64,000 bases of DNA from Dryocosmus kuriphilus (GCA_038277395.1 CM076192.1:193381647-193445646), one strand, 5' to 3'; positions 1 to 11,230 are shown, numbered from the stretch's first letter. A program made the numbers and translations. Notes: a model not told the origin generated them from the sequence alone.

Positions 1-818
1 TTGGGTTCGTTGCAAAAATTCGTTGACAAAAAGTAGCTATTTTTTCTTCCACGGTCATATCTTCAACCAGGTGGAACTACAGATAATTAAAACATTTAAT
101 GTACAATAAAAAATAAATAGTAATCAATTAATAAAATAATCATACGTCCAGGATTTAAGATTATGATCAAGATAATGTTGGGCAACAAAATGACTCAATT
201 AATGGAACCCTACAAAAAATGTTTACTTCTGTTTGGAAGAATTTTTCTTCTCTTTAAGTGAAGTTTCGCATCTTTGTTTGAGAAATCGTTACATGTAGTT
301 GAGAACATCTTTTTAGTTTTCTCTTTTCTTTTTGATTCAACTAATTTTGTTTGAAAACCAAATCTTGTTTTAAAAATTTAACTGTCATTTCTCAAAAATA
401 TGTAATTGTTACTAATGCACTATTTTGTTGTTTTTTAAAACGTTTGTTTATAACAATAAGAATTTTTTAATTTCGAGAATATTTCTTTTCTGGCTTCTTT
501 AATGGCTGAAGTGTTGCACTTTCAAAAAAATAATTAAGTTATCAACCAAAAATTGTTCAATTTTTGGAAAGTTATTTTTCAACGGTATAGTTTAATCTCT
601 GAACTAAGATACTAGTCTTTAACAAAATAGTTGAATTTTCAACAACAAAGTGACCGTTCAACCATTTAGCTTCACTGTTCTCGCTTTAGTTGACTTGCTT
701 GTTGAATATTAATCTATTACTTTCTTGATTGTAAAACCAATATTTTTCTACTGAAAATTCAATTTATTTGAAAATTCAGCCTTTGGATTTTTGGTAATAT
801 TTTTTCCCATAAGATAAG
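1..818. other. AT-rich gene-free stretch
   Basis: No credible reading frame, RNA gene or repeat with a partner in the window was seen. The sequence is T-rich, with many short homopolymer runs, and ends where the LTR remnant of the first BEL/Pao element begins. Confidence 0.6.
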
Positions 819-909
819 TGTTTCAGATTAGATCCTAGATATAATGATAAGCGCGAAAATAATTCGGTGAACACAAGGAAACACAGATTTATATCCAACA
901 AATTTAACA
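819..909 (-). repeat. Truncated 3' LTR of BEL/Pao element 1
   Basis: This segment aligns, with scattered substitutions, to 7866-7956 at the other end of the element. Both copies start TGTTAA on the minus strand and share the blocks GTTTC and ATATAATG. Similarity stops to the left of about 819, so only the first 91 bp of the 3' LTR survive. The 470 bp between it and the integrase frame are non-coding. Confidence 0.6.
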
Positions 910-1383
910 AAAACTGCACTTGTTCGCATAGTTAAAGTTAGCTTTACATGAGCAATCAAGGAATAGTGGCACGCGTGCTTCTTGCATTACGATCTCGCGT
1001 CGAGAGAGGAAAACGTCGAGGCAAACACCCGTGAGTCCCTCCGAAAAGTTCTTAAGTGTGGGAATCGGAAAATCAGCACCTTCCCCAGAATTTGTATGCA
1101 TATGTTGATACCGAAATTCGTGACTTCCGTCCGATTCTTTTCGAGACGAAAAGAAGTTTTACCACGTTTATGGTCAGCATAGATCGCCGCCCAATTTGAT
1201 ATATACGTAGCGGTAAAGGGTGCACGATTAGACAAAATTAAAGAAAATATTCTGGGATTGACGCAATTAAATTCAGGATGGTAAAATAAGGTTTGGTCTG
1301 GATGGGCCAGGAAAGGTTTATGCAAGATCCTCCCTTGCACAGGAGAGGAGGCAGAGCTTCACAATAGGTCTCTCTGGTTCGGT

Positions 1384-2601
1384 TTAAGCCGTACGGGCAG
1401 TAACGGCACCAGCTAGGCCATCAGCTCCCGGAAGTACCCCAGTGACTCTACATCGTGGCCACTTGGTGGGTGAAATCGTCTTATCTGATTCCTTCAGCAT
1501 CATCAGATCTCCTACCCGGACATACAGTTGACGTTGACGCCATTTAGGAAGCATTTGAATCGAATGCAGGTATTCCAAAGACCATATGTGTGAGAAATCT
1601 TCTTGAGCACTTTCTGGAAAAATTTCCACCTTTCATGCGCAGGAAAGTACTCCTGTATCAGCGAAGGCTCAAGAACAGCGGTGTGGGGCCCTCCAATGAA
1701 CCAATTTTCCGGAGTAAGCATGGATAAATCACTAGGTTCATCAGTGATTGCTTCTAGTGGCCTTGAGTGAAGACTTCTACCTCGGATAATACCGTGGAGA
1801 CCTCCTCAAGAGTTGGAGTCGATCTTCCGATCACTCTTTTCAGATAATGCTTCGTAGATTTAATCGCGGCCTCCCACACTCCACCGAAATATGGAGCTGA
1901 TGGGGGTACGAACAGCAAAGTGGTTTGGTCCACGGCCAGGGCTTCGCCGATATCATGTGAGGGACGCGACGCTTCTTCGAAGAGAGCCCTCAAAACGGCA
2001 TCGGACCCGATGAAATTTGTGCCCTGAACACTTGTCAGAGTGGAACAAATGTCCCGCCGTCAGGCGAAGCATCGATAGGCAGCTAGAAAAGATAAAGAAG
2101 TATAATCGAAAGCTGCCTCTAAATGTACAGCACGAGTGAACGTGCAAACAAAAACCGCAATGTAGTCTTTGTACGATTTTTTCCCATTTGCTGGGGCTAC
2201 TCGGATTCATATTGGACCAGCAAAGTCCACATCACTGTGAAGAAAGGCTCGAGCGCTCTGTACGGGATTAGAATGTATATCTTCCATGAGCTGTGTGGCA
2301 GTGTCAGCCCGAAGAAGGAGACATACTACACATCGCTGTATGCGAGAATCTACAACCTGACGACTTTGCGGAATCCAAATTGACGTTTCAGTGTGGCTAG
2401 AGTGAGCTGGGTACCACCATGGATTGTACGGTCGTGGCAATTATCGACGATCAGCTCTGTGAATCGAGACATCGATGGTAAGATGTATACGTGTCTCTCG
2501 TCAGGATCCAAAACAGAATGCTTCAGACGGCCGCCAACCTTCAGTAGCTGCTGAGTAGCTACGGAAGTATTAAGCTTGATTATCGGGGCATATTTTGCCA
2601 C
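1384..2601 (-). pseudogene. BEL/Pao 1 integrase region (broken)
   Basis: The region would join element cDNA into chromosomal DNA. Reading right to left on the minus strand, the first piece (2350-2601) has the pre-integrase zinc-binding motif, with CHDRTIHGG and TQLTLATLKRQFG. The next (2207-2440) has RCVVCLLLRA and FLHSDVDFAGPI, typical of the BEL integrase core. The third (1754-1993) has FVPPSAPYFGGVWEAAIKS, the conserved end of the catalytic core. The last (1384-1629) has GDLMMLKESD, PTKWPRCRV and VTARTA, the C-terminal domain usual in BEL/Pao. The pieces lie in different frames with stops between them, so the gene is dead. Confidence 0.85.
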
Positions 2602-3190
2602 CTTCTACATTTTATTATCCAGAATATTCTAGGTATTAGAGGAGAAGCGGATCTGCTAAAAGCTTTAAACCCAACATAGAAGAATATGGTTGAGCTCGGC
2701 TGGAGTGGGAATTCGTGGATGCGCATAAGGAGATGAGCGGTTGGTGATTCTGTGTTCTTTCATATTATTGATGTATCGAATGCCAATGGCGATTACTCGA
2801 GTTAATTTTTCCGGCAAAGATGCACAGTGAGTGAAACTTTCCCACATATTGGGACGTGCAACTGTCATCTGATGGATGTTAGCACATCGTTCCAGATCAG
2901 TATCGACTTGAAGACTAGGATCATAGGTAGACCAAGGAAGATCGGTCTCTAGAAGTGTGTTTGTACCAACACGCCATATAAAATAAACACCGAGCTGCTT
3001 GGCCGAGAGGCCTCGAGTAGCGCAGTCAGCAAGTTTCTCGATCCCATGAATGTGATGCCAAAAGTATCTGGAAGAGATGCTTGATAATATGACACACGAC
3101 TAGACACAAACGTATACTAACTGCAAGGAGGAATCCTTAACCATGCAATGACCTTCGCGCAGTTAGCCCAGAGATGCACACTCACATCCT
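2602..3190 (-). pseudogene. BEL/Pao 1 RNase H-integrase linker, degenerate
   Basis: This stretch sits between the RNase H and integrase pieces, where BEL/Pao polyproteins carry the end of RNase H and a linker. Short minus-strand frames such as 2665-2868 (with NMWESFTHCASLP) are compatible with that. No diagnostic motif survives, so it is placed by position only. Confidence 0.45.
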
Positions 3191-3562
3191 CTAAGGAGTT
3201 AGTCTTCTGGATGTGAGGGGTAAGACGGGCGAGAAATTGGATTGGGCCCCACAGGGCTCCAATTTTGGAATGGATAATTGTTTGGTGGGTGCGAGTTTCA
3301 ATTTAGGACATGTAAGGTATGAGCGAACTACACCTTGAGGTGTGACGATTCTTAGGTAAAGAACAGCTGCATACGCTGCCTTGGAAGCGTCAGCGAAGCC
3401 GTGAAATTTGGCTAGTCTAAGACCATTGGAGTGGATCGACAAAAGAGGAATCCTGATAGCATCCAGCTGTCGATGATTCTCGAAGAGAGGAATCCACCGT
3501 TTGAAGTTTTCCTCTGTACGTGGATCGCCCGATCCAAACTTGATGGGCCAGAGATTCCGCAT
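3191..3562 (-). pseudogene. BEL/Pao 1 RNase H domain fragment
   Basis: A 123-codon open piece carries FHGFADASKAAYAAVLYLR, where the first acidic residue of the BEL-type RNase H site lies, followed by PTKQLSIPKLEPCGA. BEL/Pao elements usually read APLKTxSIPRLELCGA at that point. The domain would remove genomic RNA during reverse transcription. The piece runs out of frame at both ends. It lies directly downstream of the RT fragment in element order. Confidence 0.8.
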
Positions 3563-3775
3563 GAGAATCTTGAAAACTATGATGACTAGTGAGACTAATC
3601 CGAGAGGGTCTAACAGTTCTGATACTTCTCATAAAATTTCCCTCTTAGTACAGGGTGCCGTCAGGGTAACTATATTTGTGAGAAATAGAAATTCAGCTTC
3701 TGCTGACTGCTACGTCAATCCTAGTGCATGAAACTCACCTACTTCATGCCATGAGCGTGACTGACGTTTCGCCTT

Positions 3776-4580
3776 TCAATCCTCCGGGACTGATCTCACG
3801 AGTGCAATATCGTTGGCTGCCCATTGGCGTAGGCGAAATCCACCCCATTGAAGAAGATTTATAGGTTCCTGCTGCAATGCTGAGGCCAATTTCAGATCGT
3901 CAGCACCTACCAAACCATCATCAATAAAGGTGTGGCCGGGAGGGTAGGGCAATTCGCGGCCAACGAAGTCCCTCATCCGTGACAAAATACTGGATGGTGC
4001 GCAACGCCAGGTAAGGCGACGACGATAGCCCAAATGTGTGGTTGTTATCAAAAAATCCAGGATTGCGTCGTTCATTGGGCTGAATCTCGACAATATTCGT
4101 TGGCATTCTCGATTATCTGGATAAATCGTGACTTGAAGGAACATATTTTCAATATAGGCTGAAAAGACTACTGTAAACGTTCGCCATCGAGGTAAGAAGT
4201 CCGAGAGCTGTGGATGCCGTTTCTTCGCAGTTTGTCTGTCGAGCTTCAATGAGAGATATTAAAAACTATTCTGAGGTTTGTGGTAGGACTTATTACTTTT
4301 AAACCACCATGTTGAGGTAGATATACACGTGGAATGTTTCGAGACAATGTTGAATCTGCTAATTCCGTGTGACCTAGATAGAGAGAGATTGTCATACATG
4401 TACTTATCGCAGGCTGTACGAAGTTCCGGATTCTTGAATTTTCGACTTTCTAACTTGAGAAAGAGTAACACAGCTTGAGGTCTGGAGTCGCCAGCTCGCT
4501 GGTAGGTCCATTGAGTAGTACACCAACAACGAAACGTCAACCAGAATCGCGAGGATGCTTCGTCTTATGTTGTAGCTCAC
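3776..4580 (-). pseudogene. BEL/Pao 1 reverse transcriptase (broken)
   Basis: The 157-codon piece at 3776-4249 carries YIENMFLQVTIYPDNRECQR (active-site palm region), a degenerate CAPSS/LTW segment, and FIDDGLVGADD at residues 108-118. The FIDD box stands where BEL/Pao elements normally have YVDD. Upstream, 4259-4540 holds the linker before the palm (LKLESRKFKNPELRTACDKY). The domains are split between frames and the substitution of Y and V in the catalytic box is itself a sign of decay. The assignment to BEL/Pao follows from the domain order and neighbours. Confidence 0.8.
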
Positions 4581-4584
4581 AAAA

Positions 4585-5210
4585 CTACCTTGCCTCTGTC
4601 CGTAATATAGATGCAGTTAGAGCTACCCCTTTTGTTCCCAGAAGCGTTTGAGGTTGAATGTATAAGATTCCCTCGATTGCACATAACATGCTGATAACTA
4701 GTATGGATTGAACCGTTTGACCTTGACTCTCATCGTATTTTAGCGTACACGCTGAGCCGGTGTGCCGTCCAGTAAGAATCCAACCCATTGTGGTATTCTG
4801 TGCAACCACACTGTTGTGTGGCCGAGACGTCAAGCCTGTCCTTGTGATGAGTGCATAGATTTCAGCTTCAAATAATTAATGGATATCTGTATTCGCACTA
4901 GGTTTCGGGTCAACAAGATCGAACCCCTCTGAATTGGATCAGGGTTGAGGAGGTTGTCGATCCGACACTGCGTAATCGCTGACTCGCGATAAAACCAGTG
5001 CCTCTGTCTTCTGAATGAAGCGGAAAGGCAATCGTGATTAGATGAGAAGATTAAATTTCGGTACTCCAGATTTATAAGCTCCTGCACCAGAGATATGGAG
5101 CGATGCGAATCAGCGATGTAGTCGAAGAAACAGTGTGAGGATTTCTGAAGGAAAATTACTTTCCAAGCAAGGATCTATCATACAACGGGCACGGGAATAT
5201 GGCCCATATT
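4585..5210 (-). pseudogene. BEL/Pao 1 aspartic protease remnant
   Basis: After the zinc knuckle the frame reads ARCMIDPCLESNFPSE, where an active element would have a D-S/T/Q-G catalytic turn; here the triad is D-P-C. Further on, VAQNTTMGWILTG matches the conserved end of the BEL protease region (usually VAQxTxFGWVLSG). The two parts lie in separate frames. The protease would cleave the polyprotein, but the missing glycine and the frameshifts make it inactive. Confidence 0.7.
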
Positions 5211-7310
5211 TGCTTTTAACAACTACAAGCGCTGCTACGACCAGGCTTGTCCCAAAGGTACAAGAAGTTACATGAGTATTTACTAGTTGCCATGCCGAGT
5301 CTCTGTGATTCCTCGGATTGTTGGACACAGAAGATACTGACGGAGAAACCTGTATGGATTCAGTTCCTGATGATGATGCTGGGCCATGAATGTATGAACG
5401 ATGATAACCATGAAAGGTACGACACACGATATTAGAGCGACAATCTCCAAAGCGATGTGGTCCAAAGCAGTTCTCACATATGCCCTTCGAACGCACAAAT
5501 TCCTAGCGCTGAGCAAGATATTTAGGTTTAAATGCTTCGCAGAAAATTAAGTAATGATTCTGCTGACAGAGGCTGCAGCTCACGTTAGGTGAAGCTTTCT
5601 ATCAGATTTCCTTGTGGTATTACGTGCCTTCATGGGAGAATTTGATTTGTTATGTTTTGAATATTTCTTCGACGATGACGAGACAGTTGCTGTCTCAGGA
5701 GTAGCTGAATGACCCATGGAACCGAGGTCCTCGATTCTGGTAGTGAGAAAAGTTTTCAGTTGCTCGAAGATCTATAGTTCCACTTCTCCCCCGACAGAGG
5801 TTTCCCAATCCAGGCGAGAATGTTGGTCAAGTAGTTGAACTGTAAAATAGATCAACTAACCGTCCCATTCTTCGACGGGATGTTTAAGTGCATTCAGTGA
5901 TCCGATGGCTTTTGTTATTTCATGCAGAAGCCTCCACATCTCAGAGTCAGATAACGTTGACATTGGCTGTAGAGAGCATAGAGCGGCAATCTGAGAACTT
6001 ACTAACACCCGAGGGTTTTGATATGTTTCTGTTAGCAAATTTCATACACGGGTGAGGTTCTCAGCACTAGTAGGAATATTGCTGAGGAGATGAGCAGGTT
6101 CTCCAGCCAGACTTGTTTTTAAATAATGCGTTTTTGCAACGTTTGTTCTGCTTGGACTTTCCACAACAATTGCATTAAATGAGACACGGTAATTGGGCCG
6201 ATCCAAATAACTTCCGAAAATTTGGAAAGCTCTATTTCAGGAATGTAAAAGAGTCCCGGTCTCTCAGGTGAAAACGCGTCAGGCTTCCGACCAGGAGAAC
6301 TGGGTTCGATCCCTGTGCCGGTGCCAATGGAAATTCTTCTATGTACTGTTAACGGGATTTCTGGTTGTTCGGAAACCACCTTCAACTGTAGGCCTACTCA
6401 GAACAGATTGGTAGCGTCCCAGGGAAGAGGTTCCATGTCGTGGGGAAAATTGCTTGTGGTTCACCAGCCGATTTTGAAAGACTCGGAAAAGACTTAGCGA
6501 TTTCCGTGCGAGAGAGGTTTCTTTCCAGGGGAATATCACCTGACGGCCGCTGCTTGGTTTCGAAAAATAAGCACACACATATGCTTTCATGACACACCAG
6601 GTTAGTGCACGAAACATGGACAATATCTAACTGGAAGCTTTCACAAGGAATGCTCCTACAAACCCTACCGTACTAGCTTTGCTAGCAACTTATAGCTTGG
6701 TTAGGGAGGCTGCCAGATGACATGAGTCGGCGGCACACTTTGATACACAAAGATGCCCGCGTCCGAAATGGTGCCATAGTGTGTGCCTGGCATCCGAGCG
6801 ATAATATAACCAGAACGTTGGAAAAAAACGAAAAAAGCAGAGATCAAAATCCGTGTAAAGAAAGAAAAAAGAGAAACTTGCCAGGTATCGGTGCACTGCC
6901 ATGAGATATGTAAACACGGGTATGGCACAAAGGGCTTACAGCCTGAGCGCCAGAGGTTTTTTTTAGGAACCTCCCGCCCACATTGATACAAGCGACAAGC
7001 AAACAATCTTCGGAAGGTCCGGACTATGGCCTGATTCGCTTGTTGAACTGGAGCTTCCCGCTCATTTGCAGAAGCTGGTTGTCGATCTTGTACATCCAAC
7101 TTGTCCAAAAATTTACTCATTTTAAATAAACAGAACTCCTTTGTTACACCAAAAACGTCCTTAGAGAAGTAAAGTAGTTTTTCGAGCTCCTTTGTATAGA
7201 AAGCGAGTGTCTCTTGTCACTTCTTCTGAAGCTGATCAGATTTATTATCTAGATCCTGTATGCAAGCCTTCCATTCTCAACGGGTAATATTAGCAAATTG
7301 CAAAGTGAAG
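5211..7310 (-). pseudogene. BEL/Pao 1 gag with zinc knuckle (broken)
   Basis: Reading from 7310 leftwards on the minus strand, an N-terminal helical part contains KMSKFLDKLDVQDRQPA. Near 6250 comes the PEIELSKF block, which opens the gag core. At 5856-6038 is ETYQNPRVLVSSQIAALCSL followed by LNALKHPVEEWD, a strong match to BEL/Pao gag. The zinc knuckle region at 5110-5496 has CENCFGPHRFGDCRSNIVC. Gag would package element RNA. It is split by stops, frameshifts and the SINE at about 6252-6420. Confidence 0.75.
6252..6420 (+). mobile_element. tRNA-derived SINE inside BEL gag
   Basis: The head (6252-6322) has a tRNA layout: a box A-like segment CTCTCAGGTGAAAACGC, an anticodon arm with loop CTTCCGA (TCC in the anticodon position), and a box B GGTTCGATCCC matching the RNA polymerase III consensus. 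The anticodon stem keeps 3 of 5 pairs and the T stem is partly mismatched, so it is not a working tRNA. An unrelated tail follows to roughly 6420 (end uncertain). It interrupts the minus-strand gag just before the PEIELSKF block, so it inserted after the retrotransposon. Confidence 0.65.
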
Positions 7311-7379
7311 AAACAATAGAGACATTGACAGCGGCTCCTCACTAGGATCCACGTGCATCAGCAATTTGTTGCACACTCA

Positions 7380-7956
7380 GCTGACACTTGATTACAGTTG
7401 TGCGTCTTACACGCGTGAAGCCTCTAATTCATTTAACGATTGTTGCGAGTGCGTGTAACTAGAACTGCAGTATTCATAACGAATATCTCGCTGAAATGTT
7501 TACACTTTGCGTACTTTAAGAACGCACAATAGCTCACGACGATAGGCACTGGAATGTAAGGTTCACGCTAATCCCTTTGGCGATTCTAACTTTAGGCACT
7601 TTTGTCGAGCAAAACTTTGGTAGTTATAATATGGTCGATGATAAGTTGCTAAAATATGAATATGGCGATTTTGTAACGTCGAGGTATGACTGTGATCGAT
7701 AGATGTTGTACCGAGCTTTTATATACCCCAGATGCATTCACTCTGGCACATGTTTCACCACTAGAAGGGGCGCAATGCTTTTTCAAACAGAAAAAAACTT
7801 GATGCGATCGTTTCAACGCGCATTCGGTACCATTTCTTTAGTATCAATCAGATTTCAAAGACCAATGTTTCTGATCAGATTCGGAATATAATGCTAATCG
7901 CGCAAGAGATTAGGTGAGCGCAAGAAAACGCAGATTCAAGCCCAATAAAATTAACA
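7380..7956 (-). promoter_or_regulatory. 5' LTR of BEL/Pao element 1 with TATA promoter
   Basis: The minus-strand LTR begins at 7956 (TGTTAA). A strong TATA box reads GGGGTATATAAAAG at 7716-7729 on the minus strand, and about 30 bp downstream is CACAGTCAT, close to an arthropod initiator. This is the expected promoter for transcription leftwards into gag. The inner LTR border is not certain; I place it near 7380 from the TG/CA-like sequence there. I could not assign a primer-binding site. Confidence 0.55.
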
Positions 7957-8024
7957 AAGGACGAAAATTATATTCTCTTAAGAAGCTGACAAATCTCAAA
8001 CGCATCAGTCTCGCTAAAAACCTC

Positions 8025-8334
8025 GAAAACCTCAAAACACTTCAAAACTGAAAAAAAACCTTTAAAAACAACATGCAAAAATGAAAAACTAAGAACCATG
8101 TTGTTAAATAAAAGCAACTCTCCGGAAAAATTTGCGCCAATCAAACTAAATACATGAAAAAGCTTCTAGCAAAATTCAAACAAGAAAAAAAATAGAGGAG
8201 GGAAGATGAAGGCAACCAAGCAAATGCCCTTCCTACTTCTTCTTTCTCACGTATTCTTTTGCTTCCACTTTGTCTAGATTCCCAAGCAAGAACCAATTAC
8301 ACAGCATGCCAAAGTCTCGGTGTTCATGCGACAC
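8025..8334 (+). repeat. 310-bp dispersed repeat, copy 1
   Basis: This segment is repeated in the same orientation at 11735-12045. Shared blocks include CATGTTGTTAAATAAAAG, TTTGCGCCAATCAAACTAAA, ATAGAGGAGGGAAGA, ACCAAGCAAATGCCC and GGTGTTCATGCGA. It carries no reading frame of note. The two copies bracket a Penelope-like fragment and a LINE ORF1 region, 3.4 kb apart. Confidence 0.8.
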
Positions 8335-8468
8335 CCTTATTAGGGCAAAACCCTTACCTCTTCTCTTCTTTTGTTTTTCTTGTTTAAATTTTGCTGGAAG
8401 CGTTTTCAAATGTTTAGCTTGGTTTGCCCAAATTTAACCGGGAAGCTTTCTTTTATTCAAAAACTTTT
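8110..8468. repeat. Imperfect inverted repeat (foldback)
   Basis: The stretch 8110-8200 returns in reverse complement at about 8365-8468: blocks around AATAAAAG, AAACTAAAT and TTCAAACAAGAAAAA match their partners. The arms are about 90-100 bp and enclose the rest of the 310-bp repeat. The second copy of the repeat (11735-12045) lacks the return arm. Confidence 0.6.
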
Positions 8469-8639
8469 TACTATTTTGCTGTTGGACGTTAAAAGAGTGT
8501 TTTTGGCTTGTATAATTTCTGAATCTTCTTTGTTTAAAGTGTGACCAAGCTTGGTGGTGGTCTTTCTTTGTGGATTACGTGTTTATTTTGTCTTTGTTAC
8601 TTCGTTTTTAGCAGCATGATTTCTAAATTATTCAAAGTT

Positions 8640-9480
8640 GCATACCCTCCTAATTTTTGACAGAAAATTAAGGATTTTTGTTTCCATAGAACATTTCGGA
8701 ATAAAAAATTCAAAGAGTAAGTTCAAATTTTCAATGATAAACTTATTTATCAAGTATCTTTCCAAGAATGTCATCTTTTTTAAACATATGCTTTTTAGAT
8801 TGAGAAAACAACTGGAATTTTGTATGCCAAAGAACAAGAATATTGAAAAGAAAACAAATGTTAAAGAACAAAGTTTAAAGCAAAAAATTTTTGAAGAAGG
8901 AGAGAAAGAATCGTGGCCTGTGAATTTGGCAGGAGTTTACATTCCGGACTCGATGCAGGACATTAAGCATGATTTCAGGAAAAAAGACCTACGTCTTTCC
9001 AAAAAGTTTGTTGACGAACAGAGTCTGCGCGTTAGTGTCTTTGCCCCTAAGATTTCTAAAGGCCTATTGACAGCTAAATACTTTCTTAAGAAAAACCCTC
9101 ATCTGATATTTGTGAATGCCGATTAAGGCACCATCACCGTTTGCATGAAGAAATCGGAATATGTGTGGGACGCGGAACGCGTACCTTCTGATGAAATGGA
9201 AATATTGAATGAAAATCCAATGAAACAGTTAAAAGCAGTACTTTCAGATTGCTTAATAATTAGAGATATGCTGCGCTTCTGAGAAAAGACCTAAGAGGGA
9301 GAGATGTCTATATTCAGGATTCGGTTCTTGCTAGACGTTATGGTTTGAGGAAAATTCGTGAGGAGAGTCATCGGTCAAGATTAATTGTTTCGGCTATTAA
9401 CACCCCTACCATATTTTTAAAACATAATTTCAAGTTTATTATTAAAGACTCCATTTATTTGTCAAATTATAGCATAAAAA
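8640..9480 (+). pseudogene. Penelope-like retroelement RT fragment (broken)
   Basis: An open stretch ends at a TAA (9124-9126) in FVNAD*GTITVCMKKSEY, where Penelope-like elements have ADKGNxTVxxxxxEY; the stop replaces the lysine codon (AAA to TAA). The frame then continues with LNENPMKQLKAVL (normally a KxPxKKL block). After a frameshift near 9270 it reads VLARRYGLRKIREESHRSR and LIVSAINTPT, matching the usual YGLPKIHK...LRPIVSxINTPT. Only the N-terminal part of the RT is present; no GIY-YIG endonuclease was found. The first 100 codons (8638-8930) are AT-rich and their relation to the element is unsure. Confidence 0.7.
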
Positions 9481-9720
9481 TTTGCTCACTTCTTTCGCAC
9501 ATTCTCATCACGCGCTTCGCGCTCGGATGTTACTGGTCCTCGCACTTCGTGCTCGATTTTTGTTACCTGGGTCTCAACTTTCAGAACACCTGCTCTTAAT
9601 GAAATTATTAAATTTGTGTTTTGTTAAAGATTAGAAAGAAAATTATTTTACTTAGGGCTCTATCGGCCTTCAGGAATACATTCTCATCACGACAATGGCG
9701 CCTCGCACTCGACAATTATT
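9481..9720 (-). repeat. GAAGCGCGA-rich repeat family, copy 1
   Basis: The segment holds near-palindromic words CGCGCTTCGCGCTCG and CGCACTTCGTGCTCG, and a CATTCTCATCACG block preceded by ATTTTACTTAGGGCTCTAT. In reverse complement the same blocks occur at about 35280-35560, and the palindromic words also at 25480-25590. It follows the Penelope-like RT piece directly, so it could be that element's 3' region, but nothing proves this. Confidence 0.6.
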
Positions 9721-10543
9721 TATTTTTTAAACTCAATGTCAATTAGTGAAGTTCTTTTGTGAATTTATACATTTTTATATCGTTTATTTATACTCTCTCC
9801 CATTTACGGGTTTGAGAGTCATTACATAACCATCACATCTTTACATCCTGCGCAGATTTTGCAAATACTTATTCCTACCTTATCCTATATGTACATAACT
9901 TCTTAATCTCTAATCTAAATCTACGCACTACCGCCCAAGTCCTTGTGCTTCCGTTTCCTCTCGCCATTTCCATTCAATTGATGGTACATTAATCTTCGAC
10001 CCTACTGACTTTTCTTTTGCCTTTATACGAATCATTTTGGCTCTTCTCTACCGTGTGTGACCCGCTCCTTCTCTCAGCCTTTCTAATTTCTTCATCCATC
10101 CCTAGCAAATTTCAAAAAACTACTTTAATCCCTTTTTCGCACTCTCTTTCCCTTCTCCCCACATTCTTCGTCTTATCTCGTTCGCAAACCGCGGCATTTC
10201 TACTCTGTTCTTAGTCACCTCTGCTCCCCTTTGGCCTTTAGACCGCTCACCTATTTTCAAGTCTTCTCTCTCTTCGTCCCATATCCAGGCGGTCTCATTC
10301 ACCTACAACATGCCTCTTCCAAACCAAACTCTGTTGCCTTCTCTCCTCTCCTCCCAAGCCCTCTCTCCTATTAAACATTCTTTCCTTCTCTCCCTGCACG
10401 TCATATCTTCATCAATTCTTTCTTTTCTTCCCCGAAGCACCTTTTTTTTTCCTAATTACCTCTCTCCTCTCCATTTCGCTTCCCAGTTTCACTACGTACA
10501 TCCTCGTTTTTCCTCCTGTCTTGTTGCCCACGCCCTTTATATC
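9721..10543 (-). other. Pyrimidine-rich LINE-associated sequence
   Basis: The plus strand is strongly C+T-rich from about 9780, continuous with the LINE ORF1 region to its right, and the minus strand is correspondingly purine-rich. Short minus-strand frames such as 10120-10302 are rich in E, K and R. This is probably the downstream part of the same minus-strand element, but no endonuclease or RT motif was recognisable. Confidence 0.4.
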
Positions 10544-11230
10544 CTACACCTTGATATTTGCCCCTATGTCCCACAAAAGTTTCTCTACCTCCTTTTTTCC
10601 CGTTTCGCTTTCTACTTGCAATCCTTTTATAACGACATTTCTCCTTTTCTTTTCTCTTTTAGACCAATCCATTTTCCATTCTAACCCACGTACTCTCCTT
10701 TTTATTCTCTCATTCTCCTCTCTCAAGTTCACATCTCCCTCTTCTTCGTCCCCTCTACCTATTTCCTCGCGATTCTCTTGAAGTCCAACTCTGCATTCTA
10801 AGTTACGTACCCTTTCTTCTACCTGCCTTATTACCTTTCTCCCCACTTCCTGCTTTTTTCTCTGTTCCTCCTCCATCCTCTATAATTTTTGCCACACTTT
10901 TTCATTTTCTTTCTTCCAGCATTTCTCCCATTCCTCCCATTTCTCCTTTATCTTTTTGACTATCCCCTCTGTTCCCCTCCCATGTTCCTTCTCTTCCGCT
11001 AGCCCTCTGCTCACTACCTTCTCTAACTCTCGGAACATATGTTCCATTGTTTTATCTAATGCCTTATCCATGGCCTTATTCGACTCTAACACCTTATCAA
11101 TTGACTTACCAAACCCTAACCTCTCTACGTCCCCCCCCCCACTCGCCCCACCAGCCCGGCTCGTCACTTCATTCATTGCACAGTGCGTCTCAGTCTCTAA
11201 TTCTCTTCATCGGGCACATATTGCCCTCTA
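10544..11230 (-). pseudogene. LINE ORF1-like coiled-coil protein fragments
   Basis: Two adjacent minus-strand frames (10880-11176 and 10544-10876) give a charged helical protein. The first has VLESNKAMDKALDKTMEHMF and KEKWEEWEKCWKKENEK. The second has heptad-like EERVRNLECRVGLQENREE and then KREKKRRNVVIKGLQVE, followed by a LLWDIGANIKV end. A coiled coil followed by a K/R-R-N-V-V-I-K-G-L segment is typical of ORF1 in insect non-LTR retrotransposons. The two frames are separated by a stop at about 10877. The RT-encoding ORF2 is not identifiable to the left, so this is a partial element. Confidence 0.55.

Larger units (their letters stand above)
819..7956 (-). mobile_element. BEL/Pao LTR retrotransposon 1, degenerate
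   Basis: On the minus strand the order is 5' LTR (right), gag, zinc knuckle, aspartic protease, reverse transcriptase, RNase H, integrase and a remnant 3' LTR (left), which is the BEL/Pao order. The two ends share about 91 bp (819-909 and 7866-7956), each beginning TGTTAA on the minus strand. The coding region is broken by many frameshifts and stops, so no polyprotein can be made. A tRNA-derived SINE lies inside gag. The family call rests on several domains in the expected order; the subfamily is not resolved. Confidence 0.85.

Noticed and set aside
6252..6322. Functional tRNA with TCC anticodon
   Set aside because: Anticodon and T stems are mismatched and an unrelated tail follows, so it is a SINE head.
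10310..10781. Plus-strand frames of 86-124 codons, rich in S, F, L and P
   Set aside because: They are the complement of the purine-rich, coiled-coil LINE ORF1 on the minus strand.
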